Assembly: GCA_964393335.1 (NCBI GenBank)
Contig: CAYMTN010000180.1
Span: 1-11,058, forward strand
Source of the DNA: CAYMTN01 sp964393335
Lineage (GTDB): Bacteria; Chloroflexota; Anaerolineae; Aggregatilineales; Aggregatilineaceae
Reading direction: 5' to 3'
Length of the DNA stretch: 11,058 nucleotides
Shown here piece after piece: positions 1 through 6,186 of this stretch. Numbering within the stretch: position 1 is the first letter of the stretch; each line of letters opens with the position of its first letter. The position numbers were made by a program, and so were the translations under genes. The notes under the pieces are model-generated. The model was not told where the DNA came from and searched no databases. It saw nothing but the letters and a program-made list of their open reading frames with translations.

Positions 1-1042
1 GTGAGCTGATGTTGCGTGCAAAGTACAGCGCGATGCCGGTAACGACAACGCCTACCAGCACCAGCGCGAAGAGCAGCGTGTTCTGCTGCTGGTGCACCGG
101 CGACAACACGGCAGACAGCGGGCGCAGCGAGAATAACACCCAGTAGCGGTCTTGCTGGCCGGGGGGATAGATCGGTTGGTATACGGCGATCTCGTTTTTC
201 AACTCGGCGGTATCCGCACGGGGATTGAGCAGCGCCGTTTCCAGGCCCGGCTGGTCGCTCTGGAGCTGGAAGCCGGTTTCCAGGTCACGCCCAAAGAGGC
301 GGCTGGAGTCTGGATGAGACAGGTAATAACCGTCGCTGTCAACCAGAAAGGCGGTTGTCTCCGGCGGCAGATCGGTCTGCACCAGGTCGAGAAATTCCTG
401 GGCCTGGATGTCGGTGACCATCACGCCGACGAACGTGCCGTCGAAGTAGACCGGTGTGCTGTATTGCAGCACCGGATTCAGAGGGCGCTGAATCTGCCCG
501 TATTCATCGAACAGGTTGATCGCCGTGACATAAATCTGGCCTTCGGGCAGGTCGCGGGCCTGCGTGAAATAGTCCTCGTTGCTGCGGAAGTTCAGATTTG
601 TGACGCTGACTGCTTGCCCGTCGATGTAATCGACGCGTACAAACTCGAAGCCATCGCCGTCCAGAAAACGGATACGCGCGTATACGGGCTGATCATTGAT
701 GCTGCGCTGTAGCACAAAGTTCTGAAAATCAGTCGCTACAGCTTGGCGCGTGGTTTGCAGGCCCATCGTATCGCGTTCGGCAATGGCTTGCACCATCGCC
801 TGAACGGTGACCGATTGGCTCAACAGGCGGATGTCATCTGTTGTGGTGCCTAAAAACCGTTCAATTTCGCTGGCCTTACGCTGTAAACTGGCCTGCTCGT
901 CGTCAATCACCCGGTCGCGCAGCGTATTGCTGGTCAGCACGATGTTGACGACACCAGTCACAATGAGCGGCAACAAACCGATCATCAGAAAAACCAGCAG
1001 AAGTTTGAGTCCCAGACTCAGCCGGATTCTACTCGTTCGCAT
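1..1042 (-). CDS. Membrane sensor with dCache domain (partial; probable histidine kinase, C-terminus outside window)
   Basis: An open frame starts with ATG at 1042 and stays open to the window edge, giving 347 residues. A positively charged N-terminus is followed by a TM helix (about 11-36), an extracytoplasmic region (about 37-320) and a second TM helix (about 322-341); the window ends just after it, where a HAMP domain usually begins. The outer region reads as a double-Cache (dCache_1) fold: a long helix, then a segment with N155, Y158-F159 and R163, a strand pair around YSTPVYFDG (194-202), VMVTDIQ (207-213), and a second module starting AFLVDSDGYYLSHPD. This family senses small molecules for histidine kinases, chemoreceptors and diguanylate cyclases; the output domain is not visible, and the kinase call rests on the neighbouring receiver and binding-protein genes. 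GAGGA lies 11 nt before the ATG, and the start overlaps the upstream gene's end by 14 bp, suggesting translational coupling. Confidence 0.85.
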   Translation of the reverse strand, partial: MRTSRIRLSLGLKLLLVFLMIGLLPLIVTGVVNIVLTSNTLRDRVIDDEQASLQRKASEIERFLGTTTDDIRLLSQSVTVQAMVQAIAERDTMGLQTTRQAVATDFQNFVLQRSINDQPVYARIRFLDGDGFEFVRVDYIDGQAVSVTNLNFRSNEDYFTQARDLPEGQIYVTAINLFDEYGQIQRPLNPVLQYSTPVYFDGTFVGVMVTDIQAQEFLDLVQTDLPPETTAFLVDSDGYYLSHPDSSRLFGRDLETGFQLQSDQPGLETALLNPRADTAELKNEIAVYQPIYPPGQQDRYWVLFSLRPLSAVLSPVHQQQNTLLFALVLVGVVVTGIALYFARNISS

Positions 1043-2114
1043 TTTCGCCAGTGTCCTCAAATGGATCAGGGAGTGGTTGGGTGAAGTCGTTGGTTTCCCA
1101 GGCCTGGATCATGGCATCCACATTCAGTTGTGTCACGATATCCATGCCGGAGTTGGTGAAATCTTCAAATTCACGGCCATACAGCACGTGTTCATAGAGC
1201 ATCTGGACGGTGTCGTAGCCCCAGCCCCAATACTTTTGCCCGACCAACCCCTGCACCAGGCCATCTTTGACCAGGTCGAGTTCGAGCGGCAACGTATCGA
1301 AGGTGACCGTCACCAGGCCGTTATCTTCGGCGGCTGCTTTCCACTGCGGCATGGCGTCACGCCCGGAGAAAAATGCCCACAGGCCGACCATGAACCATCC
1401 GTTCAATTCGGGATACTCGGTCATCGTATTCTCGATGACTTCCACGGCTTTTGGCGCGAGATCGTCGCAGTAGACGGTAGTCACGACCTCGATGTCAGGG
1501 TAGTCGGCCACGTAATCCATGAATCCTGCGATGCGCTGGTTCAAATTGGCCGAGGTTTCGACCCCGCTGAGCACGGCGACCTGGCCGCTCTCGCCCATCG
1601 CGCGGATCAGCAGTTCGGCGGCAGCCTGCCCGCCTTCGTAGTTGTCGATGCCGAGATAGGTCAGGCGGTCGCTGTCCGGCGCGTCCGAGTCCCAGGTCAT
1701 GACCGCTTTACCTTCAGCGACGGCTTGATTGATCGGTTCGATACAGATCTCCGGATCGATGCACGATACGCCAATGGCGTCGATGTTGTCAAGCTGGGCC
1801 ACGTCAGAGATCAGTCCGGCTTGTTCTTCGGCGGTTGAACTCATGGGAGCGGCGTAAAATACCTCGACTTTGCAGGGGCCTTCTTCTGTCAACTCGTCGG
1901 CGCGTGTTTCGGCAGCGATGCGTCCCAGCTCAAACACGGGGTTGTTTAACGCCTTGGGGATCCATGCGACCGTGAAGACGCCATCATCGAGCGGGCAACT
2001 TTCTAATGTTGGGTAGGGGGTCGAATCCTGTGCGAAAGTCGGGGCTGAGTATGAAACCGCTCCAGCGACCACGACCAGTAGGACTACCAGGGTCACGAAT
2101 ACGTTGGTTTTCAT
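1029..2114 (-). CDS. Secreted type I periplasmic sugar-type binding protein (RbsB/LuxP-like)
   Basis: 361 residues, the normal size for a type I (ribose/galactose/LuxP-like, Peripla_BP_4) binding protein. Residues 1-28 are a signal peptide with hydrophobic core VFVTLVVLLVVVAGAV and likely cleavage after TFA (28). Family landmarks in order: strand then helix at 47-73 (TVAWIPKALNNPVF), the DSD turn at 142-144 with LGIDNYEGG at 154-162, NQRIAGF at 192-198 with the usual ligand-contacting Arg194, TFD at 271-273, and KDGLVQGLVGQ at 283-293 with Gln293. Together these support a polar, sugar-like ligand, but the exact ligand cannot be read. Five cysteines lie in the mature protein (40, 81, 118, 124, 216). 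No lipobox is seen. GAGGA sits 7 nt upstream of the ATG. The gene lies between a receiver gene and a sensor gene with no permease or ATPase nearby, so a signalling co-receptor role (as LuxP-LuxQ or ChvE-VirA) is more likely than import. Confidence 0.9.
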   Translation of the reverse strand: MKTNVFVTLVVLLVVVAGAVSYSAPTFAQDSTPYPTLESCPLDDGVFTVAWIPKALNNPVFELGRIAAETRADELTEEGPCKVEVFYAAPMSSTAEEQAGLISDVAQLDNIDAIGVSCIDPEICIEPINQAVAEGKAVMTWDSDAPDSDRLTYLGIDNYEGGQAAAELLIRAMGESGQVAVLSGVETSANLNQRIAGFMDYVADYPDIEVVTTVYCDDLAPKAVEVIENTMTEYPELNGWFMVGLWAFFSGRDAMPQWKAAAEDNGLVTVTFDTLPLELDLVKDGLVQGLVGQKYWGWGYDTVQMLYEHVLYGREFEDFTNSGMDIVTQLNVDAMIQAWETNDFTQPLPDPFEDTGENANE

Positions 2115-2160
2115 GGCACATCCTCAAGAGCACTAGTTTGAGTCGGACAAATGAACAACA

Positions 2161-2189
2161 ATTATGAACTCACGAAGGACGCCGAATCG
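2161..2189 (-). promoter_or_regulatory. Candidate activator-dependent promoter for the binding-protein/sensor genes
   Basis: Read on the minus strand, CATAAT (2166-2161) matches the -10 consensus at five of six positions. Exactly 17 nt upstream is CGATTC (2189-2184), a very poor -35. A poor -35 next to a direct repeat suits an activator-assisted promoter. Transcription would start near 2154, leaving a leader of about 40 nt before the ATG at 2114. This is consensus matching only. Confidence 0.3.
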
Positions 2190-2218
2190 CTATGCCATCC
2201 CGGTCACGCTATGCCGTC
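2188..2218 (-). repeat. 12-bp direct repeat, 19-bp period, possible regulator-binding site
   Basis: On the minus strand GACGGCATAGCG (2218-2207) is followed 7 nt later by GATGGCATAGCG (2199-2188): 11 of 12 bases identical, with a repeat period of 19 bp, close to two helical turns. The first copy overlaps the stop codon of the receiver gene; the second touches the poor -35 of the candidate promoter. Paired direct repeats of this kind are typical of dimeric DNA-binding response regulators. The receiver encoded here has no DNA-binding domain, so any binding protein must be encoded elsewhere. Confidence 0.5.
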
Positions 2219-2612
2219 ACAAAACCTGCATTTCTGCGTCAGGGGTGACGGATTCTTCTTCGAATTTCCTTATATAGGCCAACACTTTGGGCAGGTTGAA
2301 CGGTTTCACGATATACGCGCTGGCACCTACCAGGCGGGCCTGCTGGAGGCGGTCCACGTTATCATTGGCCGACAACATGATCACGACCGCTGCCGGTTGT
2401 TTTTCATGAAACTGCGCGGCCAGTTTCAGCCCATCAACGTCGGGAAGTTCGACGTCAAGCAGAGCCATGTCAAACTGGTTATTTTCAAGCAGATCAGGCA
2501 CGTCCTGGCCTGACTCGGCCTGGTGAATCTCATAATCGCCGGTCATCAGTGCAAAGAATAGGAGTTTTCGATTGTCTTCGTTATCGTCTACAATCAGGAC
2601 ACGCTTTGTCAT
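2217..2612 (-). CDS. Single-domain CheY-like response regulator receiver
   Basis: 131 residues forming one receiver (REC) domain and a short acidic tail (about 118-131). The active-site set is complete: acidic pair D9-D10 in VLIVDDN, phosphoacceptor D53 in MALLDVELPDVDG, switch residue S81 in MLSAND, aromatic Y100, and K103 in the KPF motif. There is no output domain, so it should work as a phosphorelay shuttle or through protein contact. GAAGGA lies a few nt before the ATG. It is the first gene of a minus-strand set: 102 bp separate its stop from the binding-protein start, and the dCache sensor follows. The natural inference is that the sensor (or a kinase partner) phosphorylates this receiver, though the kinase domain is outside the window. 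Confidence 0.93.
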   Translation of the reverse strand: MTKRVLIVDDNEDNRKLLFFALMTGDYEIHQAESGQDVPDLLENNQFDMALLDVELPDVDGLKLAAQFHEKQPAAVVIMLSANDNVDRLQQARLVGASAYIVKPFNLPKVLAYIRKFEEESVTPDAEMQVL

Positions 2613-2835
2613 GTTTTCCTTCGCTCTGGATCGAAAAAAGTGGCTGGCGCGCGCCTTTCGTGTTTTGCTGTTAATCCGCGTACCCGATCAATGCGTGTAG
2701 GACAGCGGCCCAACGGATTTTCATGCAACGGGTTTGGCATTAACGTACCCATCAACTTACTATCTATACAGGCAAATATCACGTTGCGTCCGTATGAAAC
2801 GGCTGTCTTCTATAGCCAACTGTGCTGTCGGATGG

Positions 2836-2860
2836 AATGCAGGGACAGGGTCCTGCCATT
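2836..2860. repeat. Imperfect inverted repeat in the divergent intergenic region
   Basis: Left arm AATGCAGGGAC (2836-2846) and right arm GTCCTGCCATT (2850-2860) flank a 3-nt centre. They pair along almost their full length if one G is bulged on each side. No T-run follows, so it is not an intrinsic terminator. It could be an operator or a chance hairpin. Confidence 0.3.
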
Positions 2861-3028
2861 TCAAGCGCCAGGCCGTTTGTGTCTACATGGTGCTGCGTCC
2901 ACAAGTCCAATTCTACATCGCTCGAATGTCCATCACCTTAATCTTACACTAGAGCCGACAGGCTGTGCGCCTTTATTCTGAAAAGTTTGTGAAATTAACG
3001 TTTGGTTCCGGTTAGTAAAAATGGGCCA

Positions 3029-3089
3029 TTGTGTTTCTTGCGACATGGTGATACAGTAACTTTTGCAACAACGCGTTTTGATGTATTAT
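3029..3089 (+). promoter_or_regulatory. Weak candidate promoter region for the haem-gene cluster
   Basis: Two partial matches occur in the A+T-rich segment. TTGTGT (3029-3034) is followed after 17 nt by TACAGT (3052-3057). TTGCAA (3063-3068) is followed after 15 nt by TATTAT (3084-3089). Either would give a leader of more than 100 nt before the gene at 3200. Neither is strong. Confidence 0.2.
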
Positions 3090-3199
3090 AGGCGTATCGT
3101 ACCTTTTTACCGTTACAGAAGTCACTGTTTCCCGTCTATGATCCCGACTATGCTAATCACCGTCGGCGATGTAGAGTGGCGCGTTGACACACTTGATTT

Positions 3200-4021
3200 A
3201 TGATAGTGAGCATGTGTACCCAGAAAGTTATGTGTAAAAAAACCCATTGTTTGGCTCTGGTGGTGGGTATCATAATGGTGCTGGCTGCTGGCGTGTGGTT
3301 TGTTCAAACGGCCCACGCGAAGCGTACAGACACCTATCAACGCTTGCGCATACAACAGGCTGTGGCCCAACTCGAAGGCTGCTTGACTTGCCACACGATC
3401 ACAAATGCGGAACCCCAGTCGTACAACCATGCCATATTGGCAATGGCTTCCCACACCGAGATTCATCTGCCTGATGCGGTTTCACCTTCTTCTCCTTTGA
3501 AGTCCCAGGTAGACACGCGCCTGCTGGCCCTGGGGCAGCGCATTCTTGAGGTTCCGGAGAGCGATGATGACCTGTATCAGGCGGTTGCCAGCGATTTTTT
3601 GCAGGTCTATGACCAGTCTATCAGCGCAACAGATCCGGTTGTGCTCGGTAATGCTCTGCACGCGTTAGACGGCGTTGAGCAACTGCTGCGCCAGTTGGAA
3701 AACCAGGCTCAGACCGAAAAATGGGGTACAACACCCGGTCATGCGGCGCAAGACAGCCCGGTTATGGTGCAATCGTCTCCCCCGCTGCCGTTGCCCGGCG
3801 TGGCCCATCAGTTTTCCATAGCCCCTGTCCCAGACATTCAGACATCATCCCTGGCACTCACTGCACAGGTGGTTGTACCGGTTTTGTTTGCGGATGATGC
3901 CAGCCGTCGCGGGCCGCCTGCGGTGGTTGTTATGGAGTCTGATCTGTTTTCGAAAGGAAGATTGCCGCTAGCTGGCGCGCAGTCTTCTTTTTTGTTTTGG
4001 GGTACAGCAAGTCACTGCTAA
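3200..4021 (+). CDS. Small exported single-haem c-type cytochrome-like protein, function unknown
   Basis: 273 residues from the ATG at 3200; I do not recognise a named family. No clear Shine-Dalgarno precedes 3200, nor the in-frame ATGs at 3212 and 3230. A start at 3230 (residue 11) gives the best signal peptide: MCKK, a hydrophobic core LALVVGIIMVLAAGVWFV, then AHA before K41, so 3230 may be the true start. One haem motif, CLTCH (61-65), lies 20 residues after the predicted cleavage site. Residues about 100-175 look helical (RLLALGQRIL, LLRQLENQAQ); about 185-245 is Pro-rich and poorly ordered. The last residues read QSSFLFWGTASHC. An intrinsic-terminator-like hairpin and T-run lie inside the last 22 codons, so the 3' end of the frame is suspect: stops in other frames at 3895, 3940 and 3969 would come into use after a small indel. 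Codon use looks less biased than in the next genes. Location suggests an electron carrier or accessory subunit. Confidence 0.6.
   Translation: MIVSMCTQKVMCKKTHCLALVVGIIMVLAAGVWFVQTAHAKRTDTYQRLRIQQAVAQLEGCLTCHTITNAEPQSYNHAILAMASHTEIHLPDAVSPSSPLKSQVDTRLLALGQRILEVPESDDDLYQAVASDFLQVYDQSISATDPVVLGNALHALDGVEQLLRQLENQAQTEKWGTTPGHAAQDSPVMVQSSPPLPLPGVAHQFSIAPVPDIQTSSLALTAQVVVPVLFADDASRRGPPAVVVMESDLFSKGRLPLAGAQSSFLFWGTASHC
3957..3998 (+). terminator. Intrinsic terminator-like hairpin inside the 3' end of the single-haem ORF
   Basis: GAAGATTGC (3957-3965) pairs with GCAGTCTTC (3979-3987) over nine positions with one G-U wobble, and the stem can extend inward through CGC/GCG with a one-base bulge around a short loop. 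TTTTTTGTTTT follows directly (3988-3998). The structure is textbook, but it sits 21 bp before the stop at 4019-4021. It may end transcripts of the small gene or attenuate read-through into the nine-haem gene at 4092. Confidence 0.6.
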
Positions 4022-4091
4022 GGCTGCTTGGCGGGTGATTTTGTACACTATTTGTTTTTGGTTTGTGGAACTATAGAGAGAGGAGCAATAT

Positions 4092-5990
4092 ATGTCACGT
4101 AAACTTCTTGTGATCGTCGGCATCGTCTTGCTGTCATTGGCCGTTGGTGTCTGGACTGCTAACGGCCAGGACGGCGGCGGTAAGGATCAGTTCACGGAAG
4201 TGCCGATCGTCACAACGGCAACCGATTCGGTTGGCCTCGGTACCTATGTTGCCGCCGAAGCGTATGCCGTTGCGGCGGGTGAAGACCCTGAGACGCAGCC
4301 CGTACAGGCCCTGATCCTGCCCTATGGTATCACCCCCGATATGGAGGTTGAGACGATCGAAGACTTCCAGCAGCCGGACCCGCCAGTAACAGGCTTTACG
4401 TTTGAGTGGAGCCTGGAAGCGCCTGAGGGATCGGCAGCCGAACTGATCACCGGCACAGTTGCCATCTTCATGGCCGATGTGGAAGGTCGTTATGACCTGA
4501 CGCTGACGGCGACGGATGAAAGCGGCAACAGCGGCAGCACTACCTGGGCGATCTACGCGACGACGTATGTCGGCGTGGGCGGTATGACCGGGGCGGCGCC
4601 GGAGTTCCCGCAGTGCGGTTTGTGCCACGCTGACAAGGGGCGTGCCTGGTACCAGACCGGTCACGCGAGCATGTTCACGCGGGCGATTGACGGCCAGGTG
4701 AGCAGTCACTATGGCCCCGACTGCGTGCGGTGCCACACAACCGGCTTCAACAACCGGCCTGAGGCCGTCAACGGCGGGTTCGACGACGTCGCGCTCGATG
4801 CGGGCTGGGTATTCCCCGACGAACTCGTGGCGGGCAACTGGGACGCGCTGGTTGATCAGTTCCCAGAAGTGGCCGCAAAAGCCAACATCCAATGCGAAAG
4901 CTGTCACGGCCCCGGCAACCTGCACGTAACCGACTCCACACCCGACGAGCGTAAGATCGGCCTGGGTCTGGACGCTGGAACCTGCGCGCAGTGCCACGCT
5001 GAAGCTCCGCAACACGTCAACCCACAGGAATGGGAACTGAGCGCACACGCGGACAAGAATGCCCGTGCGTTCTGGTATCCGATTGGCGAGAGCCGCACCG
5101 CGTGTGTGGGCTGCCACAGTGGTGCCGGGTACATCGACGCGGCCAACGGCGTCCCGCAGGACGAACGCCGCACCGACTATCAGGTGATCACCTGCGCGGT
5201 GTGCCACGATCCACACGATGCATCCAACCCGAACCAACTGCGTGTTTTCGACGAAGTGATCCTGCCTGACGGTACGGACGTAACCGGCGCTGGCCCGGCT
5301 GCGACCTGCATGACCTGCCATAACGACCGCGTCGATCCGGTTGCGTCGGTGACGGGTCCCGCCAATGGTGGGAGCTTCACGCTGCCACACTACTCGACGG
5401 CGGCTGAGTTGATGAATAAGACGGGCGGTTATACCTGGGGCGAGACGCTGCCCAGCAGCCCGCATGGTACGATCATCGAGAATGCCTGCATCGGCTGCCA
5501 CATGGCCCCGTCGCCCGGCATGGATAACATGGGCACGCCGGATGACAGCAGCGACGACCAGCCGCTGCCCGGTCACGAAACGGTCGGTGAGCACACGTTT
5601 GCGATGATCAGCCCGGTCGACGGCACAGAAAACGTGGCCGTATGCCAGCAGTGCCATGATGGCGCGACCAGCTTCGCATTTGATGCCTTCCGCGACTACG
5701 ATGGCGACGGTCAGATCGAAACCAACCAGGACGAAGTTGCCGGTTTGCAGGCACTGCTGCTGGCGGCCCTGGAAGAAAAAGGCGTTGTAGCCCTGGATAG
5801 CCATCCCTACTACGAAGTGCCCGAAGGTGCGTCCGAGGACATTTACGGTGGTGTGTATAACCTTAAATTCTCCAGTGACGCCGCCGCTCCGGTTCACAAC
5901 CTGCGTTACACCGTGTCGCTGCTCCAGCTTTCCTACGAGAAGGTGATGGGCAGCCCGATCGAGGGTGCGTACATTTTGTCACCCAAGTAA
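4092..5990 (+). CDS. Secreted nine-haem c-type cytochrome with N-terminal Ig/PKD-like domain
   Basis: 632 residues. Residues 1-25 are a signal peptide (MSRK, then a long hydrophobic stretch ending before TANGQ). About 95-157 forms an Ig/PKD-like beta-sandwich, with FTFEWSLEAPEGS and GRYDLTLTATDESGNSGS. Nine canonical CxxCH haem sites follow at residues 175, 211, 268, 298, 338, 368, 406, 466 and 518, with many extra His residues able to act as distal ligands. Near the C-terminus, DYDGDGQIE (535-543) resembles a calcium-binding EF-hand loop, and VHNLRYTVSLL (601-611) resembles the closing helix of NrfA/Hao/c554-type multihaem proteins. No CxxCK site is present, so it is not a standard NrfA nitrite reductase. 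GAGAGGAG 6 nt before the ATG is a strong ribosome site that fixes the start. It is flanked by a single-haem gene and a NapC/NirT-type membrane cytochrome. Likely role: extracytoplasmic electron carrier or terminal reductase; the acceptor is unknown. Confidence 0.93.
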   Translation: MSRKLLVIVGIVLLSLAVGVWTANGQDGGGKDQFTEVPIVTTATDSVGLGTYVAAEAYAVAAGEDPETQPVQALILPYGITPDMEVETIEDFQQPDPPVTGFTFEWSLEAPEGSAAELITGTVAIFMADVEGRYDLTLTATDESGNSGSTTWAIYATTYVGVGGMTGAAPEFPQCGLCHADKGRAWYQTGHASMFTRAIDGQVSSHYGPDCVRCHTTGFNNRPEAVNGGFDDVALDAGWVFPDELVAGNWDALVDQFPEVAAKANIQCESCHGPGNLHVTDSTPDERKIGLGLDAGTCAQCHAEAPQHVNPQEWELSAHADKNARAFWYPIGESRTACVGCHSGAGYIDAANGVPQDERRTDYQVITCAVCHDPHDASNPNQLRVFDEVILPDGTDVTGAGPAATCMTCHNDRVDPVASVTGPANGGSFTLPHYSTAAELMNKTGGYTWGETLPSSPHGTIIENACIGCHMAPSPGMDNMGTPDDSSDDQPLPGHETVGEHTFAMISPVDGTENVAVCQQCHDGATSFAFDAFRDYDGDGQIETNQDEVAGLQALLLAALEEKGVVALDSHPYYEVPEGASEDIYGGVYNLKFSSDAAAPVHNLRYTVSLLQLSYEKVMGSPIEGAYILSPK

Positions 5991-6006
5991 ATAACGTGCG
6001 TGTGTT

Positions 6007-6040
6007 GAGGCAGTGGGCGCTGGCTCGCTGCCTCTTCCTG
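6007..6040 (+). terminator. Intrinsic terminator-like hairpin after the nine-haem gene (first of two)
   Basis: GAGGCAGTGGG (6007-6017) pairs with CTCGCTGCCTC (6024-6034), an 11-bp stem with two G-U wobbles and a 6-nt loop, 16 bp after the stop codon. Only a weak pyrimidine run (TTCCTGT) follows, so termination may be partial. Confidence 0.5.
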
Positions 6041-6051
6041 TGAAGACCTTG

Positions 6052-6083
6052 CCCGCAGGCCGTTAAGCCTGCGGGTTGTGTTG
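6052..6083 (+). terminator. Second tandem terminator-like hairpin after the nine-haem gene
   Basis: CCCGCAGGC (6052-6060) and GCCTGCGGG (6067-6075) form a perfect 9-bp stem around a 6-nt loop. The following TTGTGTTGG is T-rich but interrupted. Together with the hairpin 45 bp upstream it probably insulates the next cytochrome gene, although read-through is possible. Confidence 0.6.
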
Positions 6084-6106
6084 GCCTCAAGGTTATGGTA
6101 TATGAT
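6076..6106 (+). promoter_or_regulatory. Weak candidate promoter for the membrane cytochrome gene
   Basis: TATGAT (6101-6106) is a good -10 match. TTGTGT (6076-6081) lies 19 nt upstream and TTGGCC (6081-6086) 14 nt upstream, neither at ideal spacing. A start here would give a leader of about 75 nt before the ATG at 6187. Confidence 0.25.
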
Positions 6107-6186
6107 GGGTATTGGCGGAATAGAGTTTTTATGTCTGGAAGAGTTTTACCGGTTGAGCCAGATGTCACACGCAAGAGGGTAACTTT

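Larger units (their letters stand above)
2613..3199. other. Divergent intergenic region without a convincing gene
   Basis: This 587-bp stretch separates the minus-strand signalling genes from the plus-strand haem genes and should hold promoters for both. It is visibly richer in A+T than the flanking genes, most clearly from about 2960 to 3130. A plus-strand reading frame at 2640-2981 (113 codons) has no good ribosome site, is rich in Cys/Pro/Arg and resembles no family I know, so I treat it as chance. An imperfect inverted repeat lies at 2836-2860 and weak promoter-like boxes at 3029-3089. I see no tRNA, riboswitch or mobile element. Confidence 0.6.

Noticed and set aside
152..1838. Plus-strand frames at 152-712 and 807-1838
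   Set aside because: Antisense to the dCache sensor and the binding protein, whose minus-strand translations show clear family motifs and signal or TM segments.
2640..2981. A 113-codon plus-strand frame in the divergent intergenic region
   Set aside because: No ribosome site, unnatural composition (Cys/Pro/Arg-rich), no domain, and it lies where divergent promoters are expected.
3122..3466. A 114-codon minus-strand frame over the start of the single-haem gene
   Set aside because: His/Ser-rich with no domain, antisense to a frame with a signal peptide and haem motif.
4041..4077. Possible promoter (TTGTAC ... TATAGA) just before the nine-haem gene
   Set aside because: The spacing between the boxes is 25 nt, far from the usual 16-18; no acceptable pair was found, so I do not call a promoter here.
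4134..5897. A very long minus-strand open frame (587 codons) opposite the nine-haem cytochrome
   Set aside because: It mirrors the codon bias of a high-G+C coding strand; the translation has no recognisable domain, is rich in Arg/His/Val, and the plus-strand gene has nine CxxCH motifs and a strong ribosome site.
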